Source of the DNA: Pseudomonas xantholysinigenes
Lineage (GTDB): Bacteria > Pseudomonadota > Gammaproteobacteria > Pseudomonadales > Pseudomonadaceae
Assembly: GCF_014268885.2 (NCBI RefSeq)
Contig: NZ_CP077095.1
Location: forward strand, 1,063,001 to 1,127,000
Direction of reading: 5' to 3'
DNA length: 64,000 nucleotides
Shown: in pieces, positions 53,090 through 63,164 of the stretch
How the letters are laid out: each line of letters opens with the position of its first letter
Position numbering within the stretch: the stretch's first letter is position 1
Position numbers and translations under genes: made by a program
Notes under the pieces: generated by a model
Seen by the model: only the letters and a program-made list of their open reading frames with translations
What the model was told of the DNA's origin: nothing
Databases searched by the model: none

Positions 53090-56000
53090 TGCCCAGCCTC
53101 ATAACGTGGAGTTTCAGGGGTGGCGTCTTTTTTCGGCTCTTTGCTGCCGAACAGCGACGACACTGCGACGAAGAATAGCGGTACCCAGAAGATGGCCAGC
53201 ACGGTCGCACTGATCATGCCGCCGATTACCCCGGTGCCGATGGCGTGCTGGCTGCCGGCGCCGGCGCCACTGGCGATGGTCAACGGTACCACGCCGAGGA
53301 TGAACGCCAGCGAGGTCATGATGATCGGGCGCAGACGCATGCGGCAGGCCTCGATGGCCGAGTCGTACAGGCTGCGGCCCTGCTCGTGCAGTTCCTTGGC
53401 GAATTCGACGATCAGGATCGCGTTCTTCGCCGCCAGGCCGATGGTGGTCAGCAGGCCGACCAGGAAGTACACGTCGTTGGACAGCCCGCGCAGGCTGGTG
53501 GCGATCAGCGCACCGATGATACCCAGCGGCACCACCAGCACCACGGCGATCGGGATCGACCAGCTTTCGTACAGCGCTGCCAGGCAGAGGAACACGAACA
53601 GTACCGAGAGGGCGAACAGCGCCGGCATCTGCGAGCCGGAGAGTTTTTCCTCGTAGGACATGCCGGTCCAGGAGTAGCCGATGCCGCTTGGCAGTTCGCC
53701 GGCGATGCGCTCGACTTCGGCCATGGCCTCACCGGTACTGTAGCCAGGCGCCGGGGTACCGAGGATTTCGATGGCCTCCACGCCGTTGTAGCGCGACAGC
53801 TTCGGCGAGCCGTAGCTCCATTCGCCCTTGGCGAAGGAGGAGAACGGCACCATTTCGCCCGCGCCGTTGCGCACGTACCACTTCTGCAGGTCTTCCGGGC
53901 TCATCCGCGCGCTTGGCTCGCCCTGGATGTAGACCTTCTTGACCCGACCACGGTCGATGAAGTCGTTGACGTAGTTACCGCCCAGGGCGATCGACAGGGT
54001 GTTGTTGATGTCGGCGATGGTCACGCCCAGGGCACTGGCGCGTTCGTCGTCGATGGTCAGCTGGTACTGCGGCTCGTCGTTCAGGCCGTTCGGGCGCACG
54101 GCGCTGAGGATCTTGCTCTGCGCGGCCTTGGCCAGGAACTGGTTGCGCGCTTCCATCAACTTCTCGTGGCCGACGCCGGCGCGGTCCTGGAGGAACACGT
54201 CGAAGCCGGTGGCGTTACCCAGTTCGAGTACCGCAGGCGGGGCGAAGGCGAACACCATCGCGTCACGGAAACCGAAGAAGTGCATCTGCGCGCGCTGGGC
54301 GAGGGCGAACACGTTGTTCTCCTTCGAGCGCTCGCCCCAAGGCTTGAGCATGATGAACGCCATGCCCGAGCTCTGGCCGCGACCGGCGAAGTTGAAGCCG
54401 TTGACGGTGAACACCGACGAAACGGTATCGGCTTCGTCCTTGAGCAGGTACTCGCGCATCTGGTCGACCACCACCTGGGTGCGTTCGGCACTGGAGCCGG
54501 CCGGGGTCTGCACCTGGGCGAACAGCACGCCCTGGTCTTCTTCCGGGAGGAACGCGGTGGGGATGCGGGCGAACAGCCAGATCATGCCGACCACGATCAA
54601 CGCATAGGCCAGCAGGAAGGGCACTTTGTTGCGCAGGATGGTGCCGACGCTGCGTTCGTAGCCTACGACGCTGCGGTCGAAGTTGCGGTTGAACCAGCCG
54701 AAGAAGCCGCCCTTGGCCACATGGTGCTCGCCCTTCTTCAGCGGCTTGAGCATGGTGGCGCACAGGGCCGGGGTGAAGATCAGCGCGACCAGTACCGACA
54801 GGCCCATGGCCGAGACGATGGTGATCGAGAACTGGCGGTAGATCACGCCGGTGGAGCCGCCGAAGAAGGCCATTGGCAGCAGTACCGCCGACAGCACCAG
54901 GGCGATACCGACCAGGGCGCCCTGGATCTGCTCCATGGAGCGCTTGGTCGCCTCCTTGGGTGGCAACCCTTCCTCGGACATCACCCGCTCGACGTTCTCC
55001 ACCACGACGATGGCGTCGTCCACCAGCAAGCCGATGGCCAGGACCATGGCGAACATGGTCAGGGTGTTGATGCTGAAGCCGGCGGCGGCGAGGATGCCGA
55101 AGGTCCCGAGCAACACCACCGGCACGGTCATGGTGGTGATGATGGTGGCGCGGAAGTTCTGCAGGAACAGGTACATCACCAGGAACACCAGGACCACGGC
55201 TTCGATCAGGGTGTGGATCACGCCGCTGATCGATTCGGTGACCACCGGGGTGGTGTCATACGGGAACACCGCCTTGACCCCTGGCGGGAAGAACGGCTCC
55301 AGGTCGGCGATGGTCTGGCGCAATGCCTTGGCGGTATCCAGGGCGTTGGCGCCGGTGGCCAGCTTGACCGCCAGGCCCGAGGCCGGGAAGCCGTTGTACT
55401 GCGCGCTGATGGCGTAGTTCTCGCCACCCAGGCCAACCGTGGCCACGTCGCTCAGGCGCACCTGGGAGCCGTCGGCGTTGACCTTGAGCAGGATCTTTTC
55501 GAACTGCTCGGCGGTCTGCAGGCGGGTCTTGCCGATGATGGTGGCGTTGAGCTGGGTACCCGGCAGGGCCGGCAGGCCGCCGAGCTGGCCGGAGGACACC
55601 TGCACGTTCTGCGCGGAGACCGCGGTGCGCACATCGACTGGGGTCAGCTGGAACTTGTTCAGCTTGGCCGGATCGAGCCAGATACGCATGGCGTACTGAG
55701 CACCGAACACCTGGAAGTCACCCACGCCGGCGGTCCGCGAGATCGGGTCCTGCATGTTGGAGACGATGTAGTTGGCCAGGTCGTCCTTGGTCATGCTGCC
55801 GTCTTCGGACACCAGGCCGATCACCAGCAGGAAGTTCTTCACTGCCTTGGTGACGCGGATACCTTGCTGTTGCACCTCTTGCGGCAGCAGCGGGGTGGCC
55901 AGGTTCAGCTTGTTCTGCACCTGGACCTGCGCGGTGTCGGCGTTGGTGCCCTGCTCGAAGGTGGCGGTGATGGTCATGCTGCCATCGGAGTTACTTTCCG

Positions 56001-56238
56001 AGGACACATAACGCAGGTTGTCGATACCGTTGAGTTGCTGCTCGATCACCTGCACCACGGTGTCCTGCACCGTCTGCGCCGAGGCGCCCGGGTAGGTCAC
56101 GGCGATGGCGATGGCCGGCGGCGCGATGCTCGGGTACTGGTTGATCGGCAGCTTCAGGATCGACAGGGCGCCGACCAGCATGATCACCAGGGCGATCACC
56201 CAGGCGAAGATCGGGCGATCGATAAAGAACTTCGACAT
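53086..56238 (-). CDS. ttgB: RND transporter TtgB
   Basis: 1050 residues of the HAE1 RND family, twelve transmembrane helices and two large periplasmic loops. [18 protein letters not shown] is the standard N-terminus and [18 protein letters not shown] holds the acidic proton-relay Asp pair in TM4. It drives export using the proton gradient. It follows ttgA by 3 bp and overlaps ttgC by 4 bp. Confidence 0.95.
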   Translation of the reverse strand: MSKFFIDRPIFAWVIALVIMLVGALSILKLPINQYPSIAPPAIAIAVTYPGASAQTVQDTVVQVIEQQLNGIDNLRYVSSESNSDGSMTITATFEQGTNADTAQVQVQNKLNLATPLLPQEVQQQGIRVTKAVKNFLLVIGLVSEDGSMTKDDLANYIVSNMQDPISRTAGVGDFQVFGAQYAMRIWLDPAKLNKFQLTPVDVRTAVSAQNVQVSSGQLGGLPALPGTQLNATIIGKTRLQTAEQFEKILLKVNADGSQVRLSDVATVGLGGENYAISAQYNGFPASGLAVKLATGANALDTAKALRQTIADLEPFFPPGVKAVFPYDTTPVVTESISGVIHTLIEAVVLVFLVMYLFLQNFRATIITTMTVPVVLLGTFGILAAAGFSINTLTMFAMVLAIGLLVDDAIVVVENVERVMSEEGLPPKEATKRSMEQIQGALVGIALVLSAVLLPMAFFGGSTGVIYRQFSITIVSAMGLSVLVALIFTPALCATMLKPLKKGEHHVAKGGFFGWFNRNFDRSVVGYERSVGTILRNKVPFLLAYALIVVGMIWLFARIPTAFLPEEDQGVLFAQVQTPAGSSAERTQVVVDQMREYLLKDEADTVSSVFTVNGFNFAGRGQSSGMAFIMLKPWGERSKENNVFALAQRAQMHFFGFRDAMVFAFAPPAVLELGNATGFDVFLQDRAGVGHEKLMEARNQFLAKAAQSKILSAVRPNGLNDEPQYQLTIDDERASALGVTIADINNTLSIALGGNYVNDFIDRGRVKKVYIQGEPSARMSPEDLQKWYVRNGAGEMVPFSSFAKGEWSYGSPKLSRYNGVEAIEILGTPAPGYSTGEAMAEVERIAGELPSGIGYSWTGMSYEEKLSGSQMPALFALSVLFVFLCLAALYESWSIPIAVVLVVPLGIIGALIATSLRGLSNDVYFLVGLLTTIGLAAKNAILIVEFAKELHEQGRSLYDSAIEACRMRLRPIIMTSLAFILGVVPLTIASGAGAGSQHAIGTGVIGGMISATVLAIFWVPLFFVAVSSLFGSKEPKKDATPETPRYEAGQ

Positions 56239-56241
56239 GGT

Positions 56242-57396
56242 TTACTCCGCTTTGGCGTCTGCTTTCGCCGCGCTGGCCTGATCGGGGCTGCCCGGTTTCT
56301 TGACGTTGGTGGCTTCGCTGACCTTGACCTCGACACCTGGGCGCACGAACTGCAGCCCTTCGGTGATCAGACGGTCGCCCGGGTTCAGGCCTTCCTCGAT
56401 CAGCCAGTCGCTGCCCAGGGTCCGGTTGGCCTTGAGCTGGCGCAGTTCGACCTTGTTTTCCTGGTTGACCACCAGCGCGGTCGGCGCGCCTTTGAGGTCG
56501 CGGGTCACGCCCTGTTGCGGGACCAGGATGGCGTTGGCGTTGACCCCGGCCTTGAGCCGCGCATGCACGAACATGCCAGGCAGCAGGGTGTGGTCGGGGT
56601 TGGGGAAGATCGCGCGCAGGGTCACGGAGCCGGTGGTCTCGTCGACCGCGACTTCGGAGAATTCCAGGCGGCCCTGTTGCTTGAACAGGCTGCCATCTTC
56701 CAGCACCAGCTGCACTTGGGCGGCGTTGTCGCCGGCCTTCTGCAGTTGGCCGCTTTCCAGATCACGGCGCAGCTTGAGCAGCTCGGCGGTGGACTGGGTG
56801 ACGTCGACATAGATCGGGTCGAGTTGCTGGATGGTGGACATAGCGTTGGCCTGGCCATTGCTCACCAGCGCGCCTTCGGTGAACGCCGAGCGGCCGATGC
56901 GACCGCTGATCGGCGCCAGCACCTTGGTGTAGCGCAGGTCGATCTGGGCACTCTTGAGCGCCGCCTCGGCCTGCAATCGTTTGGCATTGGCGTCGTCGTA
57001 TTCCTGTTTGGAGACGGCCTGTTCGTCGATCAGCTGCTTGTAGCGCTCGGCCAGCGAGCGGGTGGCCTGCAGGTTGGCCTGGGCGTTGGCCAGGTTGGCT
57101 TCGTAGACGGCAGGGTCGATCTGGTAGAGCTGCTGCCCTTCCTTGACGTCGCTGCCTTCCTTGAACAGGCGCTTGAGAATGATGCCGTTGACCTGTGGCC
57201 GGACCTCGGCGACCCGGTAGGCGCTGGTGCGCCCCGGCAGTTCCGAGGTGAGGGTGAAGGCTTGGGGCTGCACGGTGACGACGCCGACCTGAGGAGCCTG
57301 CGGCGCGGGCGCTGCTTCTTCTTTCTTACAGCCACTGAGCAGGGTTGCCAAAGCCACGGCAGAAACCAGGGCGGATAAGGCTGGCTTGAATTGCAT
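56242..57396 (-). CDS. ttgA: Periplasmic adaptor TtgA
   Basis: 384 residues of the membrane-fusion protein family, with a lipoprotein signal ending LLSGC (Cys23), a lipoyl/hairpin region (YQIDPAVYEANLANAQANLQATRSL) and beta-barrel domains. It links TtgB to TtgC. It is the first gene of ttgABC and is divergent from ttgR with the operator between. Confidence 0.95.
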   Translation of the reverse strand: MQFKPALSALVSAVALATLLSGCKKEEAAPAPQAPQVGVVTVQPQAFTLTSELPGRTSAYRVAEVRPQVNGIILKRLFKEGSDVKEGQQLYQIDPAVYEANLANAQANLQATRSLAERYKQLIDEQAVSKQEYDDANAKRLQAEAALKSAQIDLRYTKVLAPISGRIGRSAFTEGALVSNGQANAMSTIQQLDPIYVDVTQSTAELLKLRRDLESGQLQKAGDNAAQVQLVLEDGSLFKQQGRLEFSEVAVDETTGSVTLRAIFPNPDHTLLPGMFVHARLKAGVNANAILVPQQGVTRDLKGAPTALVVNQENKVELRQLKANRTLGSDWLIEEGLNPGDRLITEGLQFVRPGVEVKVSEATNVKKPGSPDQASAAKADAKAE

Positions 57397-57493
57397 GAGG
57401 ATCCTCGGGTCGCAGGAGCAGGGGAGCTCAAGAATATAGTGGAAGAGTCTTGTCAGAAAAACGCTATCCGGTGGATAAATAGCTTGCTAAGGA

Positions 57494-57524
57494 ATATACT
57501 TACATTCATGGTTGTTTGTAAATA
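57494..57524. promoter_or_regulatory. TtgR operator in the ttgA-ttgR promoter region
   Basis: The segment TACTTACATTCATGGTTGTT with its flanks on the plus strand equals, on the minus strand, the AT-rich TATTTACAAACAACCATG half of the operator described for P. putida DOT-T1E ttgABC/ttgR. It lies between the two divergent starts (57396 and 57654), where binding of TtgR represses both; ligands release it. Confidence 0.85.
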
Positions 57525-57653
57525 CCGCAAGCGCGTCGCGAATCGCCGCCGCGGATCATCCACATTTACCCGGGAGAGGCCCTGAAAGAGGCGACCCCGG
57601 CCTGATTCCCGCCCGCCACGTGAGCGTGCGGGGCCTGATGAGGTTGTACTGCC

Positions 57654-58286
57654 ATGGTCCGTCGAACCAAAGAAGAAGCCCAGGAAACCCGCGCCCAGAT
57701 TATCGAGGCGGCGGAGAAGGCCTTCTACAAGCGCGGGGTTGCGCGTACCACCCTGGCTGAAATCGCCGAGCTCGCCGGGGTGACCCGCGGTGCGATCTAC
57801 TGGCATTTCAGCAACAAGGCCGAACTGGTGCAGGCGTTGCTCGACAGCCTGCACGAAACCCATGACCACCTGGCCCAGGCCGGCGAGAGCGAGGATGAAC
57901 TCGACCCGCTGGGCTGTATCCGCACCTTGCTGCTGCAAGTGTTCCGCGAGCTGGTGCTCGATGCCCGGACCCGGCGTATCAACGAAATCCTGCATCACAA
58001 GTGCGAGTTCACCGACGACATGTGCGAGATTCGCCAGCAGCGGCAAAATGCCGTGCGCGATTGCCACCAGGGCATCGCGTTGACCATGGGCAACGCCGTG
58101 CGTCGTGGCCAGTTGCCCGCCGACCTGGATCCCGAGCGGGCCGCCGTGGCGATGTTTGCCTATGTCGATGGCTTGATCGGCCGTTGGCTGTTGCTGCCGG
58201 ACAGCTTCGACTTGCTGGGCGATGCGGAAAAATGGGTCGATACCGGGCTGGACATGCTGCGCTTGAGCCCCGGTTTGCGCAAATGA
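57654..58286 (+). CDS. ttgR: TetR-family repressor TtgR
   Basis: 210 residues, identical in length to the known protein. The TetR HTH ([27 protein letters not shown], about residues 27-54) is followed by a ligand-binding helical domain with the [10 protein letters not shown] ending. TtgR represses ttgABC and itself and is released by flavonoids and antibiotics. Divergent from ttgA. Confidence 0.95.
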   Translation: MVRRTKEEAQETRAQIIEAAEKAFYKRGVARTTLAEIAELAGVTRGAIYWHFSNKAELVQALLDSLHETHDHLAQAGESEDELDPLGCIRTLLLQVFRELVLDARTRRINEILHHKCEFTDDMCEIRQQRQNAVRDCHQGIALTMGNAVRRGQLPADLDPERAAVAMFAYVDGLIGRWLLLPDSFDLLGDAEKWVDTGLDMLRLSPGLRK

Positions 58287-58362
58287 CAGTTTGTGAAGGA
58301 TTGTTAGGGAGTGTTTCCCCAACGCGTTAAGCAGGGATTAAGTCTCAAGATCGCCGGCGCGT

Positions 58363-58414
58363 CGGCAAGGCCGCTCCTACAGGACTGCGCAGTCCTGTAG
58401 GAGCGGCCTTGCCG
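58363..58414. terminator. 24-bp perfect inverted repeat between ttgR and the MFS gene (REP-derived)
   Basis: CGGCAAGGCCGCTCCTACAG plus GACT (58363-58386) is mirrored perfectly at 58391-58414, with a GCGC loop. It is made from two facing variant REP units and lies between convergent stops, so it can end both transcripts. A further conserved block (58415-58458) follows and is repeated at 63814-63857. Confidence 0.75.
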
Positions 58415-58458
58415 AGGCGTCGGACCGGTCGGAAAGGGTCGCAACGCGACCCCGGCGA
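58415..58458. repeat. Repeat AGGCGTCGGACCGGTCGGAAAGGG, copy 1
   Basis: This block attached to the variant REP is nearly identical to one at 63814-63857. It contains CGACCGGTCCGA-like palindrome and the GGGTCGCAACGCGACCC hairpin (here complete; in copy 2 GGGCTGCAACGCGGTCC). It appears to be a second repeat family of this genome. Confidence 0.7.
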
Positions 58459-58507
58459 GCCAAAGTCGAGCGCCAATTTTGGGGCTGGGATCGAGGCGGG
58501 CCAGGCA

Positions 58508-59959
58508 TCAGCGCCCACGCAGTTGCCTGTCTGGCAGGGCCAATGCCGCCAGCAAGCCAATCAGCGAAGCCCCGGCGCTGGCCAGCAACAGCTGGCGGAA
58601 CGTCTCCAGCAGGCGCGCCTGGGTCAACGGATCGGCCTCACCGGCCTTGAGGCTGCCCAGCAGCGGGTTGCCCAGCAGCTCGAAGCCGCCCTGGTGCAGC
58701 AGCGCCAGCAACAGGCTGGACATGCAGGCCACGCCCATTGCCCCGCCCAGCGAACGGAACAGGTTGGTGGTGCTGGTGGCCACGCCGATCTCCTGCAGCG
58801 CCACCGCATTCTGCGTGCCCACCAGTGAGGTGGGGAACTGCAAGCCGCACGCGATGCCCGTGAGCAACATGAACAGGGCGCTCAGCCAGCCGGCTTGTGG
58901 TGGGGTAAACGCCATGGCCGCGATGGCCAGCGGCATCAGCAACGCGCCGAACAGGATCTGTGGCTTGTAGCGCCCGGTGCGGCTGGTCATGCGTCCACCG
59001 GTGAAGGCGCCCAGGGGCAGGCCCATGGCTAGCGGCAGCAAGTGCAGCGCGGCGCTGTCGGCGCCGGCGCCGGTGATGCCCTGGTAACGCAGGGGCATGA
59101 GCATGGTCAGTGAAATCGACTGGAAGCTGGCGAAGAAGATCACGCACCAGCACAACACCGCCACTCGGTTGCCGAACAGGCTCAGTGGCAGCAGCGGTTC
59201 GCGGCAGCGCCGTTCATGGGCCACGAACAGCAGCAGGCCGAGCAGGGCGCAGGCCAGCAGCACCAGCACCGGCGACGACAGCCAGGCGTGTCCCTGGCCG
59301 ACCAGGGTGATGCCCAGCAGCAGGCTGCCCAGGCCGATGATCATCAACAGCGCGCCGAGGTAGTCCACCTGCGCCGCGCGGCGCGGTGCCGACAGCCCCT
59401 CCAGCGCCCGGTGGATCACCCACAGGGCGACCAGCCCCAGCGGCAGGTTGATCCAGAACACTCCGCGCCAGGACAGGTACTCGGTCAGCCAGCCGCCCAA
59501 CACCGGCCCGGCGACGCTGGCCAGGGCGTACATGCTGCTGAAATAGCCCTGGTAGCGACCGCGTTCGCGGGGCGGCACGTAGTCGCCGATGATCGCCTGG
59601 CTTACCGAGACCATGCCGCCAGCGCCGATGCCCTGGAGTACCCGGGCCAGTACCAGTTGTGGCATGTCCTGGGCCAGGGCGCAGGCGATCGATGCCAGGG
59701 TGAACACGGCGGTGCCAGTGAGGATCATGCGCCGCCGGCCATACAAGTCGCCGAGCTTGCCATAGATCGGCACGGCGACGGTCATGGCCACCATGTAGCC
59801 AGAGATGACCCAGGCCAGTAGGCCGACATCGTCGAACTGCGCGGAAATCGCCGGCATGGACACGGCGACGATGGTCTGGTCGAGGGCGCCGAGGAAGATC
59901 GCCAGCATCAGGGCGGTCAGGACACGACGCAGAACGGTGGAGGGCAGGGCGGCGGTCAC
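58508..59959 (-). CDS. DHA2/EmrB-QacA family MFS drug exporter
   Basis: 483 residues, about fourteen transmembrane helices. LDQTIVAVSMPAISAQF (TM1), GKLGDLYGRRRMILTG (loop 2-3) and the motif C region GPVLGGWLTEYLSWRGVFWINLPLG are diagnostic. It likely exports hydrophobic drugs by proton antiport. It is transcribed alone, near ttgABC but on the opposite side of ttgR, and converges with ttgR. Confidence 0.88.
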   Translation of the reverse strand: MTAALPSTVLRRVLTALMLAIFLGALDQTIVAVSMPAISAQFDDVGLLAWVISGYMVAMTVAVPIYGKLGDLYGRRRMILTGTAVFTLASIACALAQDMPQLVLARVLQGIGAGGMVSVSQAIIGDYVPPRERGRYQGYFSSMYALASVAGPVLGGWLTEYLSWRGVFWINLPLGLVALWVIHRALEGLSAPRRAAQVDYLGALLMIIGLGSLLLGITLVGQGHAWLSSPVLVLLACALLGLLLFVAHERRCREPLLPLSLFGNRVAVLCWCVIFFASFQSISLTMLMPLRYQGITGAGADSAALHLLPLAMGLPLGAFTGGRMTSRTGRYKPQILFGALLMPLAIAAMAFTPPQAGWLSALFMLLTGIACGLQFPTSLVGTQNAVALQEIGVATSTTNLFRSLGGAMGVACMSSLLLALLHQGGFELLGNPLLGSLKAGEADPLTQARLLETFRQLLLASAGASLIGLLAALALPDRQLRGR

Positions 59960-60330
59960 TGGGGGTCCTTGGTGGTCATGGCGGGTGAGGTTTAGGCGGG
60001 CTTAAGTGTTGCGGATTGTAACCTGAGTTAGATAGCTCCCTATGTACTAAATGCATCCCCTATGCAAGATCGGCATTGGCGCATTCATCCAGCGCTGCTT
60101 GGCCCCGTGCTATCGTGGCCGGGCCGCAGAGGCTGAAATCCGGGGCTTGCACCAGCATGGTGCAGCGTTTTGCCGCAGGGTTTCGCGTCGCTGTATGTCC
60201 ACACCTTCTATTCCTCTGCCTGCATGTCGAGCATGACCGCCCAGATGGCGACGGTTGGAACAGTCAGGTAGACCCGAACCAGGGGTCGGTTGTCAGCCGT
60301 TCTACATTTCTTATTCCCAGCGGAGTGATC
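59960..60330. other. Intergenic region between MFS gene and oxaloacetate decarboxylase gene
   Basis: 371 bp holding both divergent promoters. It contains a perfect NtrC-like palindrome (60148-60164) but no convincing sigma54 -24/-12 element. No gene is recognised, although short frames run into the downstream CDS. Confidence 0.4.
60148..60164. promoter_or_regulatory. NtrC-type palindrome
   Basis: TGCACCA-gca-TGGTGCA is a 17-bp perfect dyad identical in pattern to NtrC sites of glnA (TGCACCA-N3-TGGTGC). It lies 167 bp upstream of the oxaloacetate-decarboxylase-like ATG and 189 bp upstream of the MFS ATG. A GG-N10-GC spaced element downstream is too weak to call a sigma54 promoter. Confidence 0.4.
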
Positions 60331-61200
60331 ATGCCCAAGGCTTCCCACCACGATCTGCGTTTTGCCTTCCGCGAACTGCTCGCGTCCGGTTCGTGCTATC
60401 ACACCGCGTCGGTCTTCGACCCCATGTCCGCGCGCATCGCCGCCGACCTGGGCTTCGAGGTCGGCATCCTCGGCGGTTCGGTCGCCTCGTTGCAGGTGCT
60501 GGCCGCACCGGATTTCGCCCTGATCACCCTCAGCGAGTTCGTCGAGCAAGCCACCCGCATTGGCCGTGTCGCCCAGTTGCCGGTGCTCGCCGACGCCGAC
60601 CATGGCTATGGCAACGCACTCAACGTGATGCGCACGGTGATCGAACTGGAGCGCGCCGGCGTCGCCGCGCTGACCATCGAGGACACCCTGCTGCCCGCCC
60701 AGTTCGGCCGCAAGTCCACCGACCTGATCTCGGTCGAGGAGGGTGTCGGCAAGATTCGCGCGGCACTGGAGGCGCGGGTCGATTCGGCGTTGGCGATCAT
60801 CGCCCGGACCAACGCCGGTGTGTTGACCACCGAGGAGATCATCGTCCGCACCCAGAGTTACCAGAAGGCCGGTGCCGACGGCATCTGCATGGTGGGGGTG
60901 AAGGATTTCGAGCAGCTCGAGCAAATCAGCGAGCACCTGAGCGTGCCGCTGATGCTGGTCACCTACGCCAACCCCAACCTACGCGACGACGAGCGCCTGG
61001 CGCGTCTGGGCGTGCGTATCGTGGTCGATGGCCATGCCGCCTACTTCGCCGCGATCAAGGCCACCTACGACTGCCTGCGTCAGCAGCGTGGTCAGCAACA
61101 CAAGTCGGACAACCTCGGCGCCACCGAGCTCTCGCACACTTACACCCAGCCCGAGGACTACATCCGCTGGGCCAAGGAGTACATGAGCGTCGAGGAGTGA
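60331..61200 (+). CDS. Oxaloacetate decarboxylase (PEP mutase/isocitrate lyase superfamily)
   Basis: 289 residues. The metal-binding block [18 protein letters not shown] and the [10 protein letters not shown] loop mark the isocitrate lyase superfamily. Overall sequence fits the P. aeruginosa PA4872 type, shown to decarboxylate oxaloacetate; these proteins are often wrongly called carboxyphosphonoenolpyruvate phosphonomutase. The Cys-containing KKCGH loop of isocitrate lyase is absent. ATG 60331 is preceded by GGAG; the in-frame upstream extension is not family sequence. Transcribed alone. Confidence 0.85.
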   Translation: MPKASHHDLRFAFRELLASGSCYHTASVFDPMSARIAADLGFEVGILGGSVASLQVLAAPDFALITLSEFVEQATRIGRVAQLPVLADADHGYGNALNVMRTVIELERAGVAALTIEDTLLPAQFGRKSTDLISVEEGVGKIRAALEARVDSALAIIARTNAGVLTTEEIIVRTQSYQKAGADGICMVGVKDFEQLEQISEHLSVPLMLVTYANPNLRDDERLARLGVRIVVDGHAAYFAAIKATYDCLRQQRGQQHKSDNLGATELSHTYTQPEDYIRWAKEYMSVEE

Positions 61201-61221
61201 TCGACGTCTAGCGCGGTGCCT

Positions 61222-61250
61222 GGTTCGCCAGCAAGGCTGGCTCCTACAGG
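61222..61250. repeat. Variant REP element overlapping the end of the LysR gene
   Basis: The segment GGTTCGCCAGCAAGGCTGGC followed by TCCTACAGG is a single variant REP unit. The TAG stop of the LysR gene (61246-61244) lies inside its CTGTAGGAGCC end. Confidence 0.75.
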
Positions 61251-62155
61251 CCGAGACCCTGGTCCCAGGCGGGCTCATCGGCGAAGCGCTGCGCCAGGAA
61301 GTCCAGCATGCTGCGCAGGGTTGCCGGCATGTGCTTGCGCGAGGTGTACACCGCGTTGAGCGTCAGCTCCTGTGGCTTGGCCATGGGCAGTAGCCGGACC
61401 AGCTCGCCACTGCGCAGCGCCGCGGCGGCCTGATAGGTCGGCAGCATGGCGATGCCCGCGCTGGCCAGTGCGGCCTTCTGCAGGGTCATGGCTTCGTTGG
61501 CGCTGATATTGCCCTGCACCGGTACGGCAATGTGCTGCCCGTCCACGTCGAAGTGCCACAGGCCATGGCCGAAGTAGGCATGGGTCAGGCAGTTGTGCCG
61601 ACTCAGTTCCTCGACCCGCGCGGGCGTGCCGTGCTCGCGCAGGTAGGCGGGGCTGGCGCAGATCACCGAGCGGCACACGCTCAGGCGCCGGGCGATCAGG
61701 TTGGGGTCGATGTCGTTGCTGGTACGGATTGCCAGGTCGATGCGTTCCTCCACCAGGTTGACGGTGCGATCGAGCATCTGCAATTCCACCTTTACCCCGG
61801 GATAACGCTTTACATAGGCGGCCAGGGCGTCCACCAGCTGTGCCTGGCCGAACGAGGTGCTGACACTGATGCGCAGCTCGCCACGGGGCGCGGCATCGGG
61901 CTGGCGCACGGCGCTCTGCAGGTCGCCGGCCAGTTCCAGCATCTGCCGGCAGCGCGGCAGGGTTTCCTGCCCGGCGGCGGTCAGACTGAGCTTGCGCGTG
62001 GTGCGCTGCATCAGGCGTGCGCCGACCCAGTCTTCCAGTTCTGCCAGATAACGTGAGATCACTGGCCGCGAAAGCCCTAGGTGATCGGCCGCGGCCGACT
62101 GGCTGCCGAGGTCGACGACGGTGACGAAGACGCGCATGGCGTTCAGACGATCCAT
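61244..62155 (-). CDS. LysR-family regulator
   Basis: 303 residues: HTH at the N-terminus (MDRLNAMRVFVTVVDLGSQSAAADHLGLSRPVISRYLAELE) and an effector domain of the CrgA-like clade (GELRISVSTSFGQAQLVDALAAYVKRYPGVKVEL). The last codons and stop come from a REP element. Divergent from the MBL-fold gene at 62261 with a 105-bp gap, so it probably controls that gene and the next. Confidence 0.9.
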   Translation of the reverse strand: MDRLNAMRVFVTVVDLGSQSAAADHLGLSRPVISRYLAELEDWVGARLMQRTTRKLSLTAAGQETLPRCRQMLELAGDLQSAVRQPDAAPRGELRISVSTSFGQAQLVDALAAYVKRYPGVKVELQMLDRTVNLVEERIDLAIRTSNDIDPNLIARRLSVCRSVICASPAYLREHGTPARVEELSRHNCLTHAYFGHGLWHFDVDGQHIAVPVQGNISANEAMTLQKAALASAGIAMLPTYQAAAALRSGELVRLLPMAKPQELTLNAVYTSRKHMPATLRSMLDFLAQRFADEPAWDQGLGL

Positions 62156-62260
62156 GATTTGCCCGCTTTCAGAAACAAACTATGTCGCAGCATCGCATTT
62201 TTTGTATTGGTTCGGGCAACTAAGCTTGGCTCCATCGTTCCCACACACAGGATTGCCCCA

Positions 62261-63136
62261 ATGTCGCTTTTCACCCCGCTGCGTGGCCTGTTGTTGGCCT
62301 GCGTCACCCTGGCTGGCCAGGCCATGGCCACCGAACCCCTCAAGCTCGATGTCTACAACCCTGGCCACGCGGCCATCTTCCCGGTCAGCTCGGTCATCGT
62401 CAGTGGCGCCCATGACGCCATCCTGGTCGATGCCCAGTTCGGCAAGGCCCAGGCCGAGCAGGTTGTCGAGCGCCTGCGCGCGGGTGGCAAGCAGCTGACT
62501 ACCATCTACATCAGCCATGGTGACCCGGACTACTACTTTGGCCTGGACACCCTCACCCAGGCGTTCCCCAAGGCCCGGGTGGTCGCATCCGCCGCGACCG
62601 TCGAGCACATTCGCCAGACCATGGATGCCAAACTGGCCTACTGGGGGCCGCAGATGGGCGCTGACAAACCGGCCAGGCTGGTGGTCCCACAGGTGCTCGC
62701 CGGCAATCGCCTGGAGCTGGAAGGCCAGGCCCTGGAGGTCGTGGGGCTGGACGGCCCGCAGCCGGATCGCAGCTTCGTCTGGATTCCCTCGATCAAGGCC
62801 GTGGTCGGTGGCGTGGTGGTTTCCGAGCACATCCATGTGTGGATGGCCGACACCCAGACCGCGCAATCCCATGCCGACTGGCTGAGCACCCTGGGCAAGA
62901 TCGAACAGCTGGCGCCGCGCACCGTGATCCCGGGTCATTACCTGGGTGACAGCAGCCGTTCGCTGGACGCCGTGCGCTTTACCGCCGGCTACATTCGTGA
63001 TTTCGATGCCGAGGCCGCGAAAGCTGCCAATGCCGACGCCCTGATCGCGGCGATGAAAAAGCGCTACCCCGGCCTGGCCGACGAAAGCTCCCTGGAGCTG
63101 GGGGCCAAGGTCGCCAAGGGCGAGATGAAGTGGTAA
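62261..63136 (+). CDS. MBL-fold protein with a variant metal-binding motif
   Basis: 291 residues with an export signal (about residues 1-23, ending AMA). The metallo-beta-lactamase fold is shown by VIVSGAHDAILVDAQF and by PGHYLGD near residue 227, but the HxHxDH motif reads SHGDPDYYFG: His86 and Asp90 are kept while the second and last His are Asp88 and Tyr91. Divergent from the LysR gene and 28 bp before an NAD(P)-binding gene, so likely one operon. Substrate unknown. Confidence 0.82.
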   Translation: MSLFTPLRGLLLACVTLAGQAMATEPLKLDVYNPGHAAIFPVSSVIVSGAHDAILVDAQFGKAQAEQVVERLRAGGKQLTTIYISHGDPDYYFGLDTLTQAFPKARVVASAATVEHIRQTMDAKLAYWGPQMGADKPARLVVPQVLAGNRLELEGQALEVVGLDGPQPDRSFVWIPSIKAVVGGVVVSEHIHVWMADTQTAQSHADWLSTLGKIEQLAPRTVIPGHYLGDSSRSLDAVRFTAGYIRDFDAEAAKAANADALIAAMKKRYPGLADESSLELGAKVAKGEMKW

Positions 63137-63164
63137 CCCCTTTCAACCTGTTGGAGTGTTTCCC

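Noticed and set aside
53245..57378. Plus-strand open frame of 1377 codons opposite ttgAB
   Set aside because: Antisense shadow of the clear RND pump genes; His/Gly/Asp-rich translation without family features.
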